From: Gentiana macrophylla
Taxonomy: Eukaryota > Streptophyta > Magnoliopsida > Gentianales > Gentianaceae
Length of the DNA: 64,000 nucleotides
Assembly: GCA_026214975.1 (NCBI GenBank)
Contig: CM047815.1
Span: forward strand, 76,723,299 to 76,787,298
Direction of reading: 5' to 3'
Made by a program: the position numbers and the translations under genes. This document shows, in pieces, positions 34,264-45,893 of this stretch (positions are counted from its first letter, which is position 1; each line of letters opens with the position of its first letter). Below the pieces are notes generated by a model. The model was not told the DNA's origin. It made no database searches and saw only the letters and a program-made list of their open reading frames with translations.

Positions 34264-35642
34264 GATGGTGTTTACCTCTGATTTTGCCTTGAAAGTTGTA
34301 TTTGAAGATCAGGTCCACCTTCATATGTCCCTGTAGTCCCCAATGAAAGTTGGGAGGGGGGGCTATTCGGTATGAATTCGTTTAGCCTGCTTTATTAATT
34401 AATCTAAGCTACATTGATGTGATATAGTTGTGAAAGGAAAGGTGGAAAATGAATTAACAAAAGGTTTTTTTAAATAAAAAAAAAAAGAGGAAAATTTTTA
34501 GGGAAGGAAAAAGTAATACAAAAAAAGAAGTGTAGTATCTGTATGTGAAAGAAGATGGAGAAGGTAAGGGATTGGTTCTCTTGTAGCCTATGGTGCAACA
34601 GTTTTATCTTTGGAAGACGGATTCTTAGTTACGTTCTTTAGGGATTTGAAGTCATGGGTTCTATTATGTAGAGCACTCAATACTGGGTGCCAATGCTGCT
34701 GGACCTCCTGTTGGACGTGTGCATGGATTCAACCAACTTGGGGTCAGTCATCTTCTTACAAAATCTGCAAATGATAATGTTTTAGAAGGCATGCTGATAT
34801 TCGCTTAGGCATGTGTTTAATGGCAATGAATGGTGGTTACCTTTTGTGTGTGGAATGTGGAATTTGAAGGACTCGACTCTGCAAACGCGCATTATTCATA
34901 TGAGCAAAGAAGCGCAGTATTAGTTTGGAGACTAATTGATTGGGGGGATGGTAGAATTTGGAGTTGGATTATTCCGGCTTCACCTGGTATACTTTCTTTC
35001 TTGTTATTTGGATGCTTTGGGATGTGGGCGTTTTTTATGTTGTTGAACTGAACAAACACATAAATAAGGCAGACAGGTACACAATGTCGAAGATACATCA
35101 ATCATGTGGTCATCTGAAGCCAATCAAGAATTTGTTGGGTGTCATCTGAAGCCGATCAATTCTTGGGTCATCGTTAAGTCTATCAGTTCATGGGTCTATT
35201 GAATTCACACCATTCCTTGTGGGGGGGATAGTGAGAGACTAGGGTGATTGACAACTCCAGATGGATGATTTCATGTATCTTTCATAGAGGACATATATTG
35301 TCGCATTTTACTTTAATATATATATATATATATGGGATGCTCCTAGTCATTCCTTCCTGTGTTGTTTGGGAACCCCATGTGTGTTTTCTTTCTTATTTTT
35401 AACATCAACCATTCCAATGTAACTAACTGCACTACATGTCGGTTGCATTTGTTTATTATGGAGTGTTTATTTTATATTCTTGGTTTTTTTTTTCTAGTAT
35501 TCTTTTGTTTATTTTAAATGGATAATCCGAATATTCGACAACTTCCCGAGTAAATGCTCAATAGGCCAAAAATATGAGGTACATTGCTCGTGCATTGATT
35601 TTTTAAACACATAGCAAACACCTACGCAACAATATTGTTATG
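34264..35642 (+). other. 3' flank of the SKIP14-like gene
   Basis: Probably 3' UTR in the first part, then intergenic DNA with (TA)n at 35311-35332. Short ORFs (34830-35051, 34958-35149) have no recognised domain. Confidence 0.45.
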
Positions 35643-35920
35643 GCTTGTTTGGATTGATGGAGTGTAATGAAATTGAATGAATCTGTCGGAATGGAATGCG
35701 TTTGGTAGACAGTGGAATGAAATCGTTTCTAATTGCATGATTTATTTTTTTTCATTCCATTCCGGCCATTCCATTGGATTTTGGATGGAATTAAAATCAT
35801 CCATTTTCATTCCGTTGGAATGAAAACATATTACATTCTTCTGTTGCCAAACACGCCAAATTGATTGAATGAAATGAAAAAGACATTCAATTTCATTCTA
35901 TTACCGCAATCCAAACGTGC
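35643..35920. mobile_element. MITE with about 33-bp terminal inverted repeats
   Basis: The left end GTTTGGATTGATGGAGTGTA and the right end, read on the other strand, GTTTGGATTGCGGTAATAGA both continue into ATGAAATTGAATG. The interior is rich in (G)GAATGGAATG/CATTCCATTCC. Flanks ATTGTTATG and ATTGATATT are similar but not identical, so the target duplication is uncertain. Confidence 0.75.
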
Positions 35921-36039
35921 ATTGATATTTTTCATTTTAATCAAAACACATGCAGGGCACAAACCTTTTGCTAGTGCTATACAAGTCACACGAAGACACT
36001 CAAAGAATTCCTATGCATAAAAATTAAAATTAGAGATGA

Positions 36040-36110
36040 AAGTGAGTTGCTCGGGATTTGAACCCGGAACTAATCGGATGGAGTAGTTAATGTTGTCGTT
36101 ATAGTAATGA
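36040..36110 (-). repeat. tRNA-like fragment with B-box
   Basis: On the minus strand GGTTCAAATCCCG (36052-36064) fits the polymerase III B-box and is followed by AGCAACTC. No acceptor stem, anticodon arm or clear A-box is present, so it is not a tRNA gene. It may be a SINE fragment. Confidence 0.35.
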
Positions 36111-36376
36111 AGTAACCACCTCTTCCACAAACCTTGCTTGCAGTTTTCATATTGTTCCAAAATATATTTGTCCCCTTCTTCCAATTTACTCCGTTTAAAC
36201 ATAATACACATCAACAAATTTTTTTCCCATTCATTAAACAAACGATTATGAATAAACTCGTATCATTAACGAATCAAGCTTGAACATTTTTTTTTTCGTT
36301 TATTAAACGAATGATCACAAGAAAAGTCGTGACATAAATAAACACAAGTTTGAACAATATGTATTCAACTTGACTA

Positions 36377-36381
36377 GGCTC
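36377..36381. repeat. Target-site duplication GGCTC, left copy (Tat-2)
   Basis: GGCTC before TGATGATGTATAA and again after TATTCATCA at 46752-46756. Confidence 0.9.
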
Positions 36382-36940
36382 TGATGATGTATAAATCGTC
36401 ACAGGTGTCCCTGCCGTGTATAGACGGTGGATATCTGGCTGTATTTAAGGTGGTGTGATATTCCGACGGGTGGCGGTATGGAGGAATAAGAATGGACAGA
36501 GCTTTGGCTTGCAAGTGTAGTGTATATTTCATCCATTCATGCCCTTTTAGTTTACAATGACCACCCCTTTTATAGAGGTGGGTAACTTAGGGAATAAGTA
36601 ATCTATGAGATATTTTACTAATAGCTAGGTTTAACTTAGATACTAAGCAAGACGAAATATCTAAGATACAAGTGGGGAAAAGATCAGGATCAATCGGCGG
36701 CTATCTCTCTGAGGTCGCATGGAGTAAACCTTTTCCGGCCTCGCCCCCTTGGCGCCCCCTCTTGACTTGCCTGGATGAGATTCACAGGATCTGTTGAACT
36801 TGCCTGGGACCGCAAATGCTTTGATAGCGGCGAGGTGAGACGCAGTGGCCGCCCTTTTTTGCGATCTCTCTTGTCATGCCGGAGGGTGGCCGCAGTTGAT
36901 TGTCTCACTGTTGAGGTGGTGGAATTATTTATATTCATCA
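36382..36940 (-). mobile_element. Tat-2 3' LTR
   Basis: TGATGATGTATAA...TATTCATCA on the plus strand, with a 17-bp extra segment (TAAGGTGGTGTGATATT) absent from the other LTR. The next bases on the plus strand (ATGGCCCCCTAC) read on the minus strand as the purine tract GTAGGGGGCCAT. Confidence 0.93.
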
Positions 36941-37011
36941 ATGGCCCCCTACTCCGTGCTTTAATAATATTCCCTGAGGATATGAAGGATGGAGTAATTG
37001 TCAACACCTTT

Positions 37012-37360
37012 TATGACCTCGTCGTTGGATGCGACTTGTACACTTAGGGCCGTGTTTTTAAAGCAAGCGACCTCAAAGCAACTTTGGGTCAGTTTTTGCG
37101 ACCTTGTCGTCTGATGCGACTTATTCACTAAGGGCCGTGCTTTCAAAGCATGCGACCTTCGAAGTAACTCTGGGTCTGTTTTTGCGACCTTGTCGTCTGA
37201 TGCGACTTGTTCACTAAGGGCCGTGCTTTCAAAGCATGCGACCTTCGAAGTAACTCTGGGTCTGTTTTTGCGACCTTGTCGTCTGATGCGACTTGTTCAC
37301 TAAGGGCCGCGGTGCTTTCAAAGCATCGACCTTCAAGTAACTCTGGTCTGCTTTTGCGGC
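37012..37360. repeat. 86-bp tandem repeat in Tat-2, about 4 units
   Basis: TGCGACCTTGTCGTCTGATG recurs at 37097, 37183 and 37269, with a diverged unit before (37012) and a partial one after. The central units are almost identical. It lies between the antisense promoter and the 3' LTR. Confidence 0.85.
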
Positions 37361-37550
37361 GAGATCGTTAATCGTGGTGACGCCGATCTATGGGTATCAT
37401 TCTCACGAGTAATGCGGCCGCTTTTGCAATCGCCAGCGATTGCACGTGAGCATTGATGGGACGCCCCTTCGAATTTCGAAACTGGTAACTGCCGCCTCAA
37501 TCTGAACCGTCGGATGAAGGGTTCCCAACCGTTCGATCGTGGCCCCCTTG

Positions 37551-37560
37551 TCTATATAAG
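37551..37560 (+). promoter_or_regulatory. TATA box for the Tat-2 antisense gene
   Basis: TCTATATAAG, followed by a CT-rich leader and then a GT-AG leader intron (37758-38124) directly before the start codon at 38126. Confidence 0.6.
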
Positions 37561-37757
37561 GTTTTCACCTCAACCTCCTCACACTTTTAGCCTTCCTTAT
37601 TCCCTTCGCAGCTTTTTATCGACCGGAATTCTTAAGGTTTTATGGGCGGAGCTTTGAAGGTTTTAGGATTTCAAGGTGGTTCTTTTTGAAGATTCCGCCA
37701 CTTTCTTGAGCATTTCCCAAGATTCACGCAGATTTCCTCTTTTCTTCAGCAAATCGG

Positions 37758-38124
37758 GTAAGAACTCCTCTCTTTTAACTTTTATTCATCCATCCCTGCG
37801 TTATTTTTCAATAGGCACCATTTTCATCTTTCTTTCTGCAACGGGGATGTAACCTTGATTTGTTTTTGATTAATAATGGGGTTTTTCCTGGGGAGAGATT
37901 ATGGTTCTCCTGGGAAAACTGGGGTTTCACCCGTTGGTATAAGCATGTTTTTCCAACTCGCAAGTCACCAGTTCGACACCTGCTTTTCTCTGTAATTTTA
38001 CTTTGCGATCTTTCTTGCAAAAACGGAGGAGGCGGTATTGAAGTGGGTGCGATCACCTTCCTGGGCTAATTTATTATTATACCAGGTCTGAAAGCTCCAC
38101 CTTTTTCCTCCCTTGTTTTTGCAG
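37758..38124 (+). other. Predicted leader intron of the Tat-2 antisense gene
   Basis: Donor GTAAGAACTCC and acceptor TTGTTTTTGCAG, with the ATG one base after the acceptor. T-rich throughout. Prediction from splice signals only. Confidence 0.6.
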
Positions 38125-38125
38125 G

Positions 38126-41087
38126 ATGTCGGGAATGATCATTCGCGATGATTTCTGCGGAAAGGAGATTTACGATTATCTTGAGATGACCCCATATTAT
38201 CTCAAGGCCTCGCTTGGCGATCTCTGGGCGAGGTTGAAGTGGAAAGTACTCGCGCAGATGTTGGCGAGATTATCGATGAGGTCGCTACTATGGATGTCGA
38301 CCCTTTCGAGTTGGAGGCCTTTATCTCGCCGTAAATCCGCCGCGTAGAGTGAGCCTTAAAGAGAAGCGCGCGGCTCAAAATCTCCAACCGCTCACGGGCT
38401 GAAAAAATCGCGTCCCCCGGTCGAAAGACAAGTCGCGGTCCGAGTACTAGCGGCGCCCCGACCACGACGAAGCTTATGTTCGTGACGCCGCAGCTTCATG
38501 AGTTAATGGGGTCCAGTGTGAGGATGAAAATGCCGAATTGCCTCGGAAGGATATCCGGATGCCCGCAAAAAGCGCGTAGAAGAAGAAGAGGAAAATTGCG
38601 AGCCAAACCATGACAGTTGGTGAGGCCGCTGCGCGCCGCCCGGGTCGAAGAGCTCTCGCCTAACAATCCACGAAGCTATGCGAGAGTTGGGATCATGACG
38701 GCGTATGAGAAGGATGTTGATAAGAAATGGTCCCGACGTGTAAGGCGGCGATCTCAATAGGACCATTAATAGTATATTTGGAATCGACACTAGTGTGTAT
38801 CGGTTTTCTTTTTTCGATTATGAGAAGGAGTCCGACAAATTTAAGCCCGGGGATCACAAGGATTACGTAAGCGCGCGCCGCTCCGAGGACACCCTTATCC
38901 TCCACTTCCATCATCTGCATGCGGGTCTCGAGACCGCTTTTCGATCCTTTCTTTGTGAAGATCTGCAAGAGATACAGCGCCCTCTCGATTTTGCCGTCCG
39001 GGGCTATTATCCATTGATGGCTTTCACGATTATGTGCGGATTACAAGATCGAGCCGACGTTAACTTTACTGGGGCAATTTTATTCCTTCGTGGGACGCCT
39101 ATTCTCGGACAAGTCTCCTGAGGGCGAAGACTCCGCTTACTATTCCCGCTTCCCAATAAGTTTCACAAATGGGGCCAGCGGGTACTGAAAGTCGAGTCGA
39201 AGGTAGGTTGGCCTTTTCCTAGGGCAGAAGTCCGCGGAGGCAAATCCACGCTTTTAATTCTTGACCCCTGTAAGTGAGCGGCGCGCTATGTAAAGGGGTG
39301 ATGACGCTTAATTCGATCGGACGGGCGGCGCCATCTCGGAGAAATGTTACCTGGTTGAACTTCTTGATCTGGCCGAGCCTTTTGTATGTATGGCGGGCCT
39401 AGTAGGCGGGGGAATGCCACGCCCTTGGTACGAATGGGTCCCGAGAGCCGCGATCCGGACTGGATTGGGGATTGTCATATCAACAAATGTTTTCCCTCTG
39501 AGTGTCCGGAATGTGGGGGCGATCCTATACTTAGGCCGCTTTGTAACTTTCTTTGTCCACTTGTATTTATTTGTATATGCTCATTTTGTTTTGTTGGGTT
39601 CTAAACCGCTTTCCTTTTGTAGGTATGGATCCAAATGCTCGCAGGGCTCACCGAAACAAGCTTAATGCGGAGGCAGATAAGGCAGCCAATGCTCGACAGG
39701 AGGCTCTGAAGAAAGCTCTAGGGAGAGTGCCCCGAACCGTGGATGCCTCGGTTGTCGCCGAGACACATAACCCGGAAGCTGCGACCTCCTCCTCTGCCCT
39801 TGTTGCGACTTCCTCTCGCCTCGCTGCGAGCCCAGTCGGTGGTGCCTCAAAAAGACTCATCCCTCGCTAAAGAGTCGCGACGGGCGTCGCGACCTCAACC
39901 CGAGAAGGCGAAGGATGATCGCCCACCCAAACGGTCCGCTCCCAGTCCGGTGCATCTTGAAGAGGTTGAAATCCCGGTGGAGAAGAGCGCGCCCACTGAG
40001 ACACTGCCACAAAAAACTTTGCCTCGAGGTCACTCTGGGAAAGAGGCCCTATGGTTGGATCCGAGCTTTACCCAGGATCTTGACCTATCCAAAGCTCGCC
40101 GGGTTGGTGAAGCAATTGTCGATGTGATTCCTCTTGGGCCGATCCTTTCGACTATCCCGATCATGTTCAAGTGGAGATTGGTCGGGGCATTCTAGCCCGC
40201 CTTCATGCTCAAGATAATACTCCGCCTCGAGATGAGATCGCCGGAATCGTAGATTTGAGCGGCCGCTTTGGGATTGCAAACTATGGTAAGACTTCTCTTC
40301 AATTTTTCTCTCTTCTTTTTTTTTTTTTTTTTTGCTAACTCCCCCTTGCTTTTCCCAGCTCGGCGCTCGCTTGAATAGGGTGCTCGAGGCCGCTGAGAGG
40401 CGCGAGGAAGAGATGATAAAGGTGACGGCGCAGCTAGGGGCGACTGACCAGGCAAGAATTACTGCCGAAAAGAAAGCTAGGCACGCGGCTGGCGAGGTGG
40501 AAAAGATGAAATCAGTCCTGGAGGAGCACTCTAAGTTGGATGCTGAAATCAAGGAGAAAGTTTCCACCTTGACCAAGGATTTTGCGGGGCGCGCGGAGAG
40601 ATCGCTAAGTTGAGGGATGAGCTCGGCGAGGCGGATCTGGTTGCTAAAGAGGTCATGAGGAGAGCCGCAGAGGAAGTCTGCGAAGAGAATCGCCGAGGCC
40701 GTTGAGGAGGCCAAGTCTGGGGTCGCCGCCGCTACAAGGATTCGGGATGACTTCTTTGACCTCATGGAGCATAGCTTTGATCGGGGTTTTAGTCACTTAG
40801 CTCGCCAGATCTGGGCCGACCGAGGCGGGAGCACATTACTCGCGCCGATATGGTGCGGTGGGTGAACATGCACCAAGGTCATCCTGATTTGGTGGCTTTT
40901 CACCCGGAGATTCCCTATGCCGGTGAGCTTATTACCTCGATTCGATCGAATAAATGCACAGTCGTGGCGAGCCTGCTTGGGATCCTGCTCTCGTTAATCC
41001 TGTGAATTTTGAGGCGTTGAAGAAGCCGCCGCCTCGAGCAAGGCGACGAAGTTCACCAAAGACCCCACCTACCCTCGTGATCTCTAG
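38126..41087 (+). pseudogene. Tat-2 antisense gene with introns, partly degraded
   Basis: Starts MSGMIIRDDFCGKEIYDYLE and is on the strand opposite gag-pol. Middle part (38795-39121) has ETAFRSFLCEDLQEIQRPLD and FAVRGYYPLMAFTIMCGLQD, resembling the DNA- or transposon-associated Transposase_28 type. Later parts are Ala/Ser/Lys-rich and then a coiled-coil-like stretch (40332-40613; LNRVLEAAERREEEMIKVTA). The last codons read KFTKDPTYPRDL and TAG at 41085-41087, followed by a long T run. Likely introns: 39543-39622 and 40286-40358 (GTAAGACTTC...TTTTCCCAG). Stops in 38347-38795 and 39121-39400 show decay or missed introns. Function unknown. Confidence 0.6.
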
Positions 41088-41917
41088 ATTTTGATCTTCA
41101 GATTTTGGATTTTTTTTTTTTTTTTTTTTTTTTTAAAATTTGATTTGTAACCTTGACTATTTATCTTTGTGATTTGCTTGGATTTTGTGTTGTAATATCT
41201 TGACAATTTACTCTCTGCATTTTCTGCTTATAAGATTTGATTTTTTCCCGTCCCTGATTTGTGTTGACTATCTGGCGGTCTTTAGCGAGGTTGTGATAGG
41301 TATTACTTTATCCTCTGTATGCGGCCCTCTTGATTTGTGCGAGGTCTTTTACATAATTTGTTGGAGTACGCGGTCACGAAACGTCGTCGTCTTGTCCTGA
41401 CCATGGTCGCCGTGCGGTGTCAATTGTCAAGATTTCTGCGGCCCTACGAGTAGTGTTGTCAGAAATTTAGACTCTCGGAGTAGCCTTTGACCGTGTCATT
41501 AACGCAGAGTTATGACCCCTAGTAAATAGGTGTCAGGTGTAACCGTAGCCATGAATTTTGGTCTCTTTATGGTCTGGCGCTCCTGTTGCCTTGGTTATAT
41601 CCTCCTTTTAGTTTTGAAAAGGGGAGTACCCTGGAACTCATTCTGCCTCTTGCCTTATACTGAATTTGCTCTCTTTCTTCTGTAATTTGTTCATTATCCT
41701 CTTTGTTGTTTTATCCCCCTTTTGCTTTGCGCTATGTCTCACCCAGGGGAAAGCAGCCGGGTTCGGATATATAAAGCTCGTCCTACTCGTGATGTATCCC
41801 CTTTCTTCTTTACCGCATCTGACGTTGCTAAAGATCATTTCTGGCGCTATTTTGAGTGGGTTGAGCCTGTGAAGGAGAGGGGTTTAAATCAGAGCAAAGT
41901 CGAGGGTGACGGTTCTC
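41088..41917. other. Tat-2 segment without recognised gene
   Basis: Poly-T, then AT-rich DNA after the antisense gene. This is where integrase should be, but no integrase motif is seen on the minus strand. A plus-strand open frame (41722-41994) shows no known domain. Confidence 0.5.
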
Positions 41918-44423
41918 TTCTGCGCGTACGTCGCCGCACCCTTTGTGACTGGCGGCCCCATCGACGTAGAGTTGCCAGCAGTGACTTGGCCTAAGAGGCT
42001 CGTCCTCTGCGGCTACCTTGTCCTGGTTGCATTTGAGGCAAACCTGCTCCGTTGTTTCTTCGTTGAAGCTTGTTTCTACTATGAAGTCTGGGAGGGCCTG
42101 GGCTTTTATAGCCTTCCGAGGCTCATAACGGATGTCGAACTCTGTAAGTTCGATAGCCCACCGGAGCAGTCGACCGGACAAGTCTGGTTTATGAAGAACC
42201 TGTCTTAGCGATGCATTTGATAGGACTATGATGGTGTGCGATGAGAAGTAAGCCCTTAATTTGCGGGCAGCTATAACAACACAATAAGCTAACTTTTCAA
42301 TATTAAAATAACGACTTTCTACGGGGCTTAAAGCTTTGGAAACATAAAAAACTGGCTTCTGCGAGCCCTCTTCTTCTTTTACAATCATCTGCGCTACGGC
42401 CCTATCTCGAGGTCCAAATATAAAACAAAATATCCCTAGTTTTGGGTCAAGTTAACAACGGCGGGCTTGACAAGTATTCTTTAAGGTCTTTAAAAGCTGC
42501 GAGCATTCCATTTGTCCAAGAGAAGGTACCCGCCCTTTCAAAATTTTGAAGAAAGGCGGACTTCTTCTCGCAGATTTTGAGACAAACCTACCCAAGGCCG
42601 TGATTCGCCGTTTAGCCAGATTTCCTTGACACCGGTGGGCTCGCTCATGTTGATTAGGGCTTCGATTTTTTCGGGATTAGCCTCAATCCCCCTCTGACTC
42701 ACCATGAAGCCCAAAAATTTTCCTGCCTGGACTCCAAAAATACATTTCGCAGGGTTTAGTTTCATTGAGTGGTCTCTTATATTGGTGAAGGTTTCGCGAA
42801 GGTCCACCAGGTGATCCTGGCGACTTGATTTTACAACCATATCATCAATGTAGGCCTCCATGTTCCTGCCTATTTGTGTGCTAAAAACTCGTTCACCATT
42901 CTCGATAGGTCGAACTCAAGTTCTTCAGCCGAAGGGCATCATCTCGTTGTAATAGAGTCCACCTGCCGCCTAAAGGTCGTCATCTCTTTGTCTTCATCTC
43001 GCCATTTTGACTTGGTGGTAACCGGAATATGCATCTAGAAAACTCAGTGTTTCGAATCCGCGATCCCGTCGACCATTTTGTCAATTCGAGGCGTAGCGTA
43101 AGGGTCTTTGGGGCAAGCTTTGTTCAAGTCTGTGAAGTCGACACACATCCGCCACTTGCCATTATGCTTTTTACCATTACTACGCTTTGCCAACCAGTGG
43201 GATATCAAGCTCTTTGATTATGCCCATTTGCGAAGTTTTTTGATCTCGCTTTTATTGCGATTTCTTTTCCATGAGAATCGCCGCTCTTTGTCAGATCGGT
43301 CTGCGAAGTTGGGATCGGCACTTAGATAATGCAAAGCGACCTCGACTCTACGCCTCATATCTGTTACCTCCCACGCCGGCGCTCATGTTGACCTTCGAAG
43401 CCCGATCAATTCTTCCTTTCTCCTCGGTGGTCCGCGATCCTATTTTTATCCTTTGATCGATATTTGTCGTTTATTATGACCTCGACCAACTCGTCCTCAG
43501 CAGTGAAGTCGGGCTCGTCTCGAACTTGCAAAGTCTCAACCTCCACTTCTCTTTCCGGTATTTCATTCAACGTTGCGACCTGATCCCGAATTGGGCAAAA
43601 ACCATCCAGCCTGGGTCGCTTGGAGTCGACCCTGTTCTTTGTCATATAATCGAGGAAAGATCCGGGTCGGTGATGGCGACCCCAATCTCCTCCCTATGTG
43701 AAATTTGACCTTTGATGGGGAAATGCAGACACCACCATTTGAAATTTTTTCATGGTCGGGATCCCCAAGATAATGTTATAGTATGAGGGAGATCAATGAC
43801 CGTAAAGGTGATCATCTCGGTTCTCGCATGACTCGTAGTCACCCAAAGTGATGCCGAGGTCGACCGTTCCTTTAACCCGCACGATTATCGTTGGTAAAAC
43901 CCTCGAGCACCCCGAGGTAGGGTTTCAACTTAGCCTCTCCAAATCCGATCTGCTTTAAACGATCCGAGTAGATGACGCCACGACCAGCCCACTGTGTCGA
44001 TCATTACTCTGTTGACACCATGTTTGTCGTTTATTCCGACTTTGAGAATAAGAGGTACTTCCACGGGGCCTCGCCAGGCCAATTCGCTTTTAGTGAACAT
44101 GATTCCCTTCTCGTTCTCCCCAATACCACCTGCTTTTCAAAGCCGCGTATTAATCCGGTGCATCCGAGATTTCGATTGATTGTTGCTTGAGGATATCCCC
44201 ATGGATAACCTGGACCTCCTTCGATGACGACGCGGATGGCGACCTTGTCCGGTACCGGTGTTCCCGCCTCGCTTATACTTGGCGCGGTCCTTCGCGGATT
44301 AACCTTTCTATCTCTCGCCTCAACGTGAAACATTCGCCTGCGATGTGACCGTGGTCCTTATGATAGTCGCGATATTTGGATTTGTCGCGATCGCCGGGAT
44401 CACCCTCATAGGTTTGGGTTTGT
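41918..44423 (-). pseudogene. Tat-2 protease / RT / RNase H, decayed, truncated
   Basis: Just after gag comes a zinc-knuckle-like DYHKDHGHIAGECF in which the first Cys has become Arg. The protease site is damaged (VMIDTVG where DTG is expected, about 44010). RT: FTDLNKACPKDP-like block upstream, then the catalytic YIDD in MEAYIDDMVVKSSRQDHLVD (42861 downward) and LNPAKCIFGVQAGKFLGFMV. RNase H (41990-42388): KPVFYVSKALSPVESRYFNI and RRWAIEL-like sequence RLLRWAIELTEFDI. A second RNase H begins WQLYVDGAASHKGCG (about 41950) and stops after about 15 residues. The presence of both RNase H types supports the Tat lineage. Several frame breaks. Confidence 0.85.
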
Positions 44424-45893
44424 CTAAATGTTCGCGGATTTCGAACAATATTTGAGATGCTTTAGTGTTGAGCGGGGTAAAATTGTCTTCGCTGAATTTA
44501 TAAGGCTTTTTTGTTTCGCGGTTGTGGTTAGCATCTCGCCCTTTTTCCTTCTTATGCTCCTCTCAGGCGATCCTCTTCTCTGTGAAGGTCGTTCCGCTTT
44601 GGGCTTCGCCCTCCCCGAGGACGGCGCTTCGCTGACTCCCATCATTCGAGCCCTTTCCAACATTTCCCTGAGACCCGCTTTAGGGGGCCGTAGGTTGAAC
44701 TCAGTTTTCATTGGACCCTTGGCGATCCCTGTGAGGAAACATGTGACAACTGCATCATCCGGAATGTTTCTTGTTTGATCGTATATTCTGATGAAACGCT
44801 CGTAATATTCTTTTCCGGATTCATGTCCTCCCATGCGAACTTCGTATAGGTCCTCTATAGTTTTCTTAGGTCTACTCGCCGATTCAAACTCTCTGACGAA
44901 TTTCTCGGAGAGATCCTCCCAGCCTTTTACTGAGCCACGGGGAAGTCCACGTATCCAAGAGGCGGCCCTATCCTGCATGCTTCCGACCAAGGCGATGCAC
45001 CAGGCAGATTTATTTTGGGTCGCCAGGGTGATGCGACCTTGGAAAGCGGTGAGCCAGTCGTTTGGGCAAGAATTTCCGTTGTAGTAATTATAGCTGGGAT
45101 AGCTAACTTTTTCGCGACCGGTAGGCAATGTTTCTGTAATTCTTTTGGCGAGCACGTCGATTCCTGAGACTGGAGCGGCTCTCTCGGCTGGCCTCGACTT
45201 TTTCAAGTCGGCGAGCTCGTTTTTCATTATCTCCATTTGCTCTGCCCAAACAGGGTCGAAACTGGGTCGCAACAACGCCTGTGTATTAGCCCTCTCTGGC
45301 CTGCGCTCTGACTCCCCGCAGTCCTCCGACTCCTCCCGGCGAGCTCTCTTTTCGCGGATAATTATGCGGGCGTCCGGTGCGTCCTTGTCTCGTCGGGGAA
45401 GTAATCCTCCCTCAGGAAGGCTGAGATGACTTGGGGCCGAGGCCTTGTCCTTCTCACCCAACCTTTTGAAAGCCGAACCTTTTTCGTGTGATTTTTCCTC
45501 CTGATGATCGCGATCTGGGAGAACCGAAGTCTGCACAACGTTTTTCCTGGGTCCTTTGCGGCCTGAGGAGCGTACACTTTCTTCTATCTCGATCCCGTGA
45601 GTCTGGCTCTGCCGACCCTTATTCGCCGCCGCGATAGCGATTTCATCTCTGGGGGGATTCGGGGGTCGTATCGACATTGGAGCTTGGCTCTTTGCTACCA
45701 GACGGGAGTTGGCTAGGTACATAGTTTCCGCATACCTCGCGTATTCCCTTATTTCCGCAATCTCCAGATCTTCTTGAAGATCTGGCTCTTTCCTAGGGGT
45801 TGATCTCTGGCTTTGCTGCGATCGAGATGCTCCTCTGATTTTCCCATCCAATGCTGCTACGACCTCTCTTGACTTAGCCTTCTGATTTATCAA
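44424..45893 (-). CDS. Tat-2 gag, long open frame
   Basis: A 489-codon frame, the longest in the window. The N-terminal half is highly charged (Arg/Glu/Ser) and Pro-containing. The capsid-type domain spans about residues 225-420: YPSYNYYNGNSCPNDWLTAF, MQDRAASWIRGLPRGSVKGW, FESASRPKKTIEDLYEVRM and YYERFIRIYDQTRNIPDDAV, all standard retrotransposon gag blocks. Gag packages element RNA in cytoplasmic particles. The tail is basic (SPERSIRRKKG) and the frame ends before the zinc knuckle, which lies in another frame at about 44300-44400. Start chosen at the first Met; the true start could be further upstream toward the primer site. Confidence 0.85.
   Translation of the reverse strand: MINQKAKSREVVAALDGKIRGASRSQQSQRSTPRKEPDLQEDLEIAEIREYARYAETMYLANSRLVAKSQAPMSIRPPNPPRDEIAIAAANKGRQSQTHGIEIEESVRSSGRKGPRKNVVQTSVLPDRDHQEEKSHEKGSAFKRLGEKDKASAPSHLSLPEGGLLPRRDKDAPDARIIIREKRARREESEDCGESERRPERANTQALLRPSFDPVWAEQMEIMKNELADLKKSRPAERAAPVSGIDVLAKRITETLPTGREKVSYPSYNYYNGNSCPNDWLTAFQGRITLATQNKSAWCIALVGSMQDRAASWIRGLPRGSVKGWEDLSEKFVREFESASRPKKTIEDLYEVRMGGHESGKEYYERFIRIYDQTRNIPDDAVVTCFLTGIAKGPMKTEFNLRPPKAGLREMLERARMMGVSEAPSSGRAKPKAERPSQRRGSPERSIRRKKGEMLTTTAKQKSLINSAKTILPRSTLKHLKYCSKSANI

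Noticed and set aside
34830..35149. Possible small gene downstream of SKIP14
   Set aside because: Three overlapping short ORFs with no recognised similarity, in a likely 3' UTR or intergenic stretch.
36052..36064. tRNA gene
   Set aside because: Only the B-box and part of the T arm are present; no acceptor stem or anticodon arm.
44428..45429. Plus-strand ORFs across 1 kb opposite gag
   Set aside because: Shadows of the 489-codon gag frame. No motifs or start context of their own, unlike the antisense gene at 38126.
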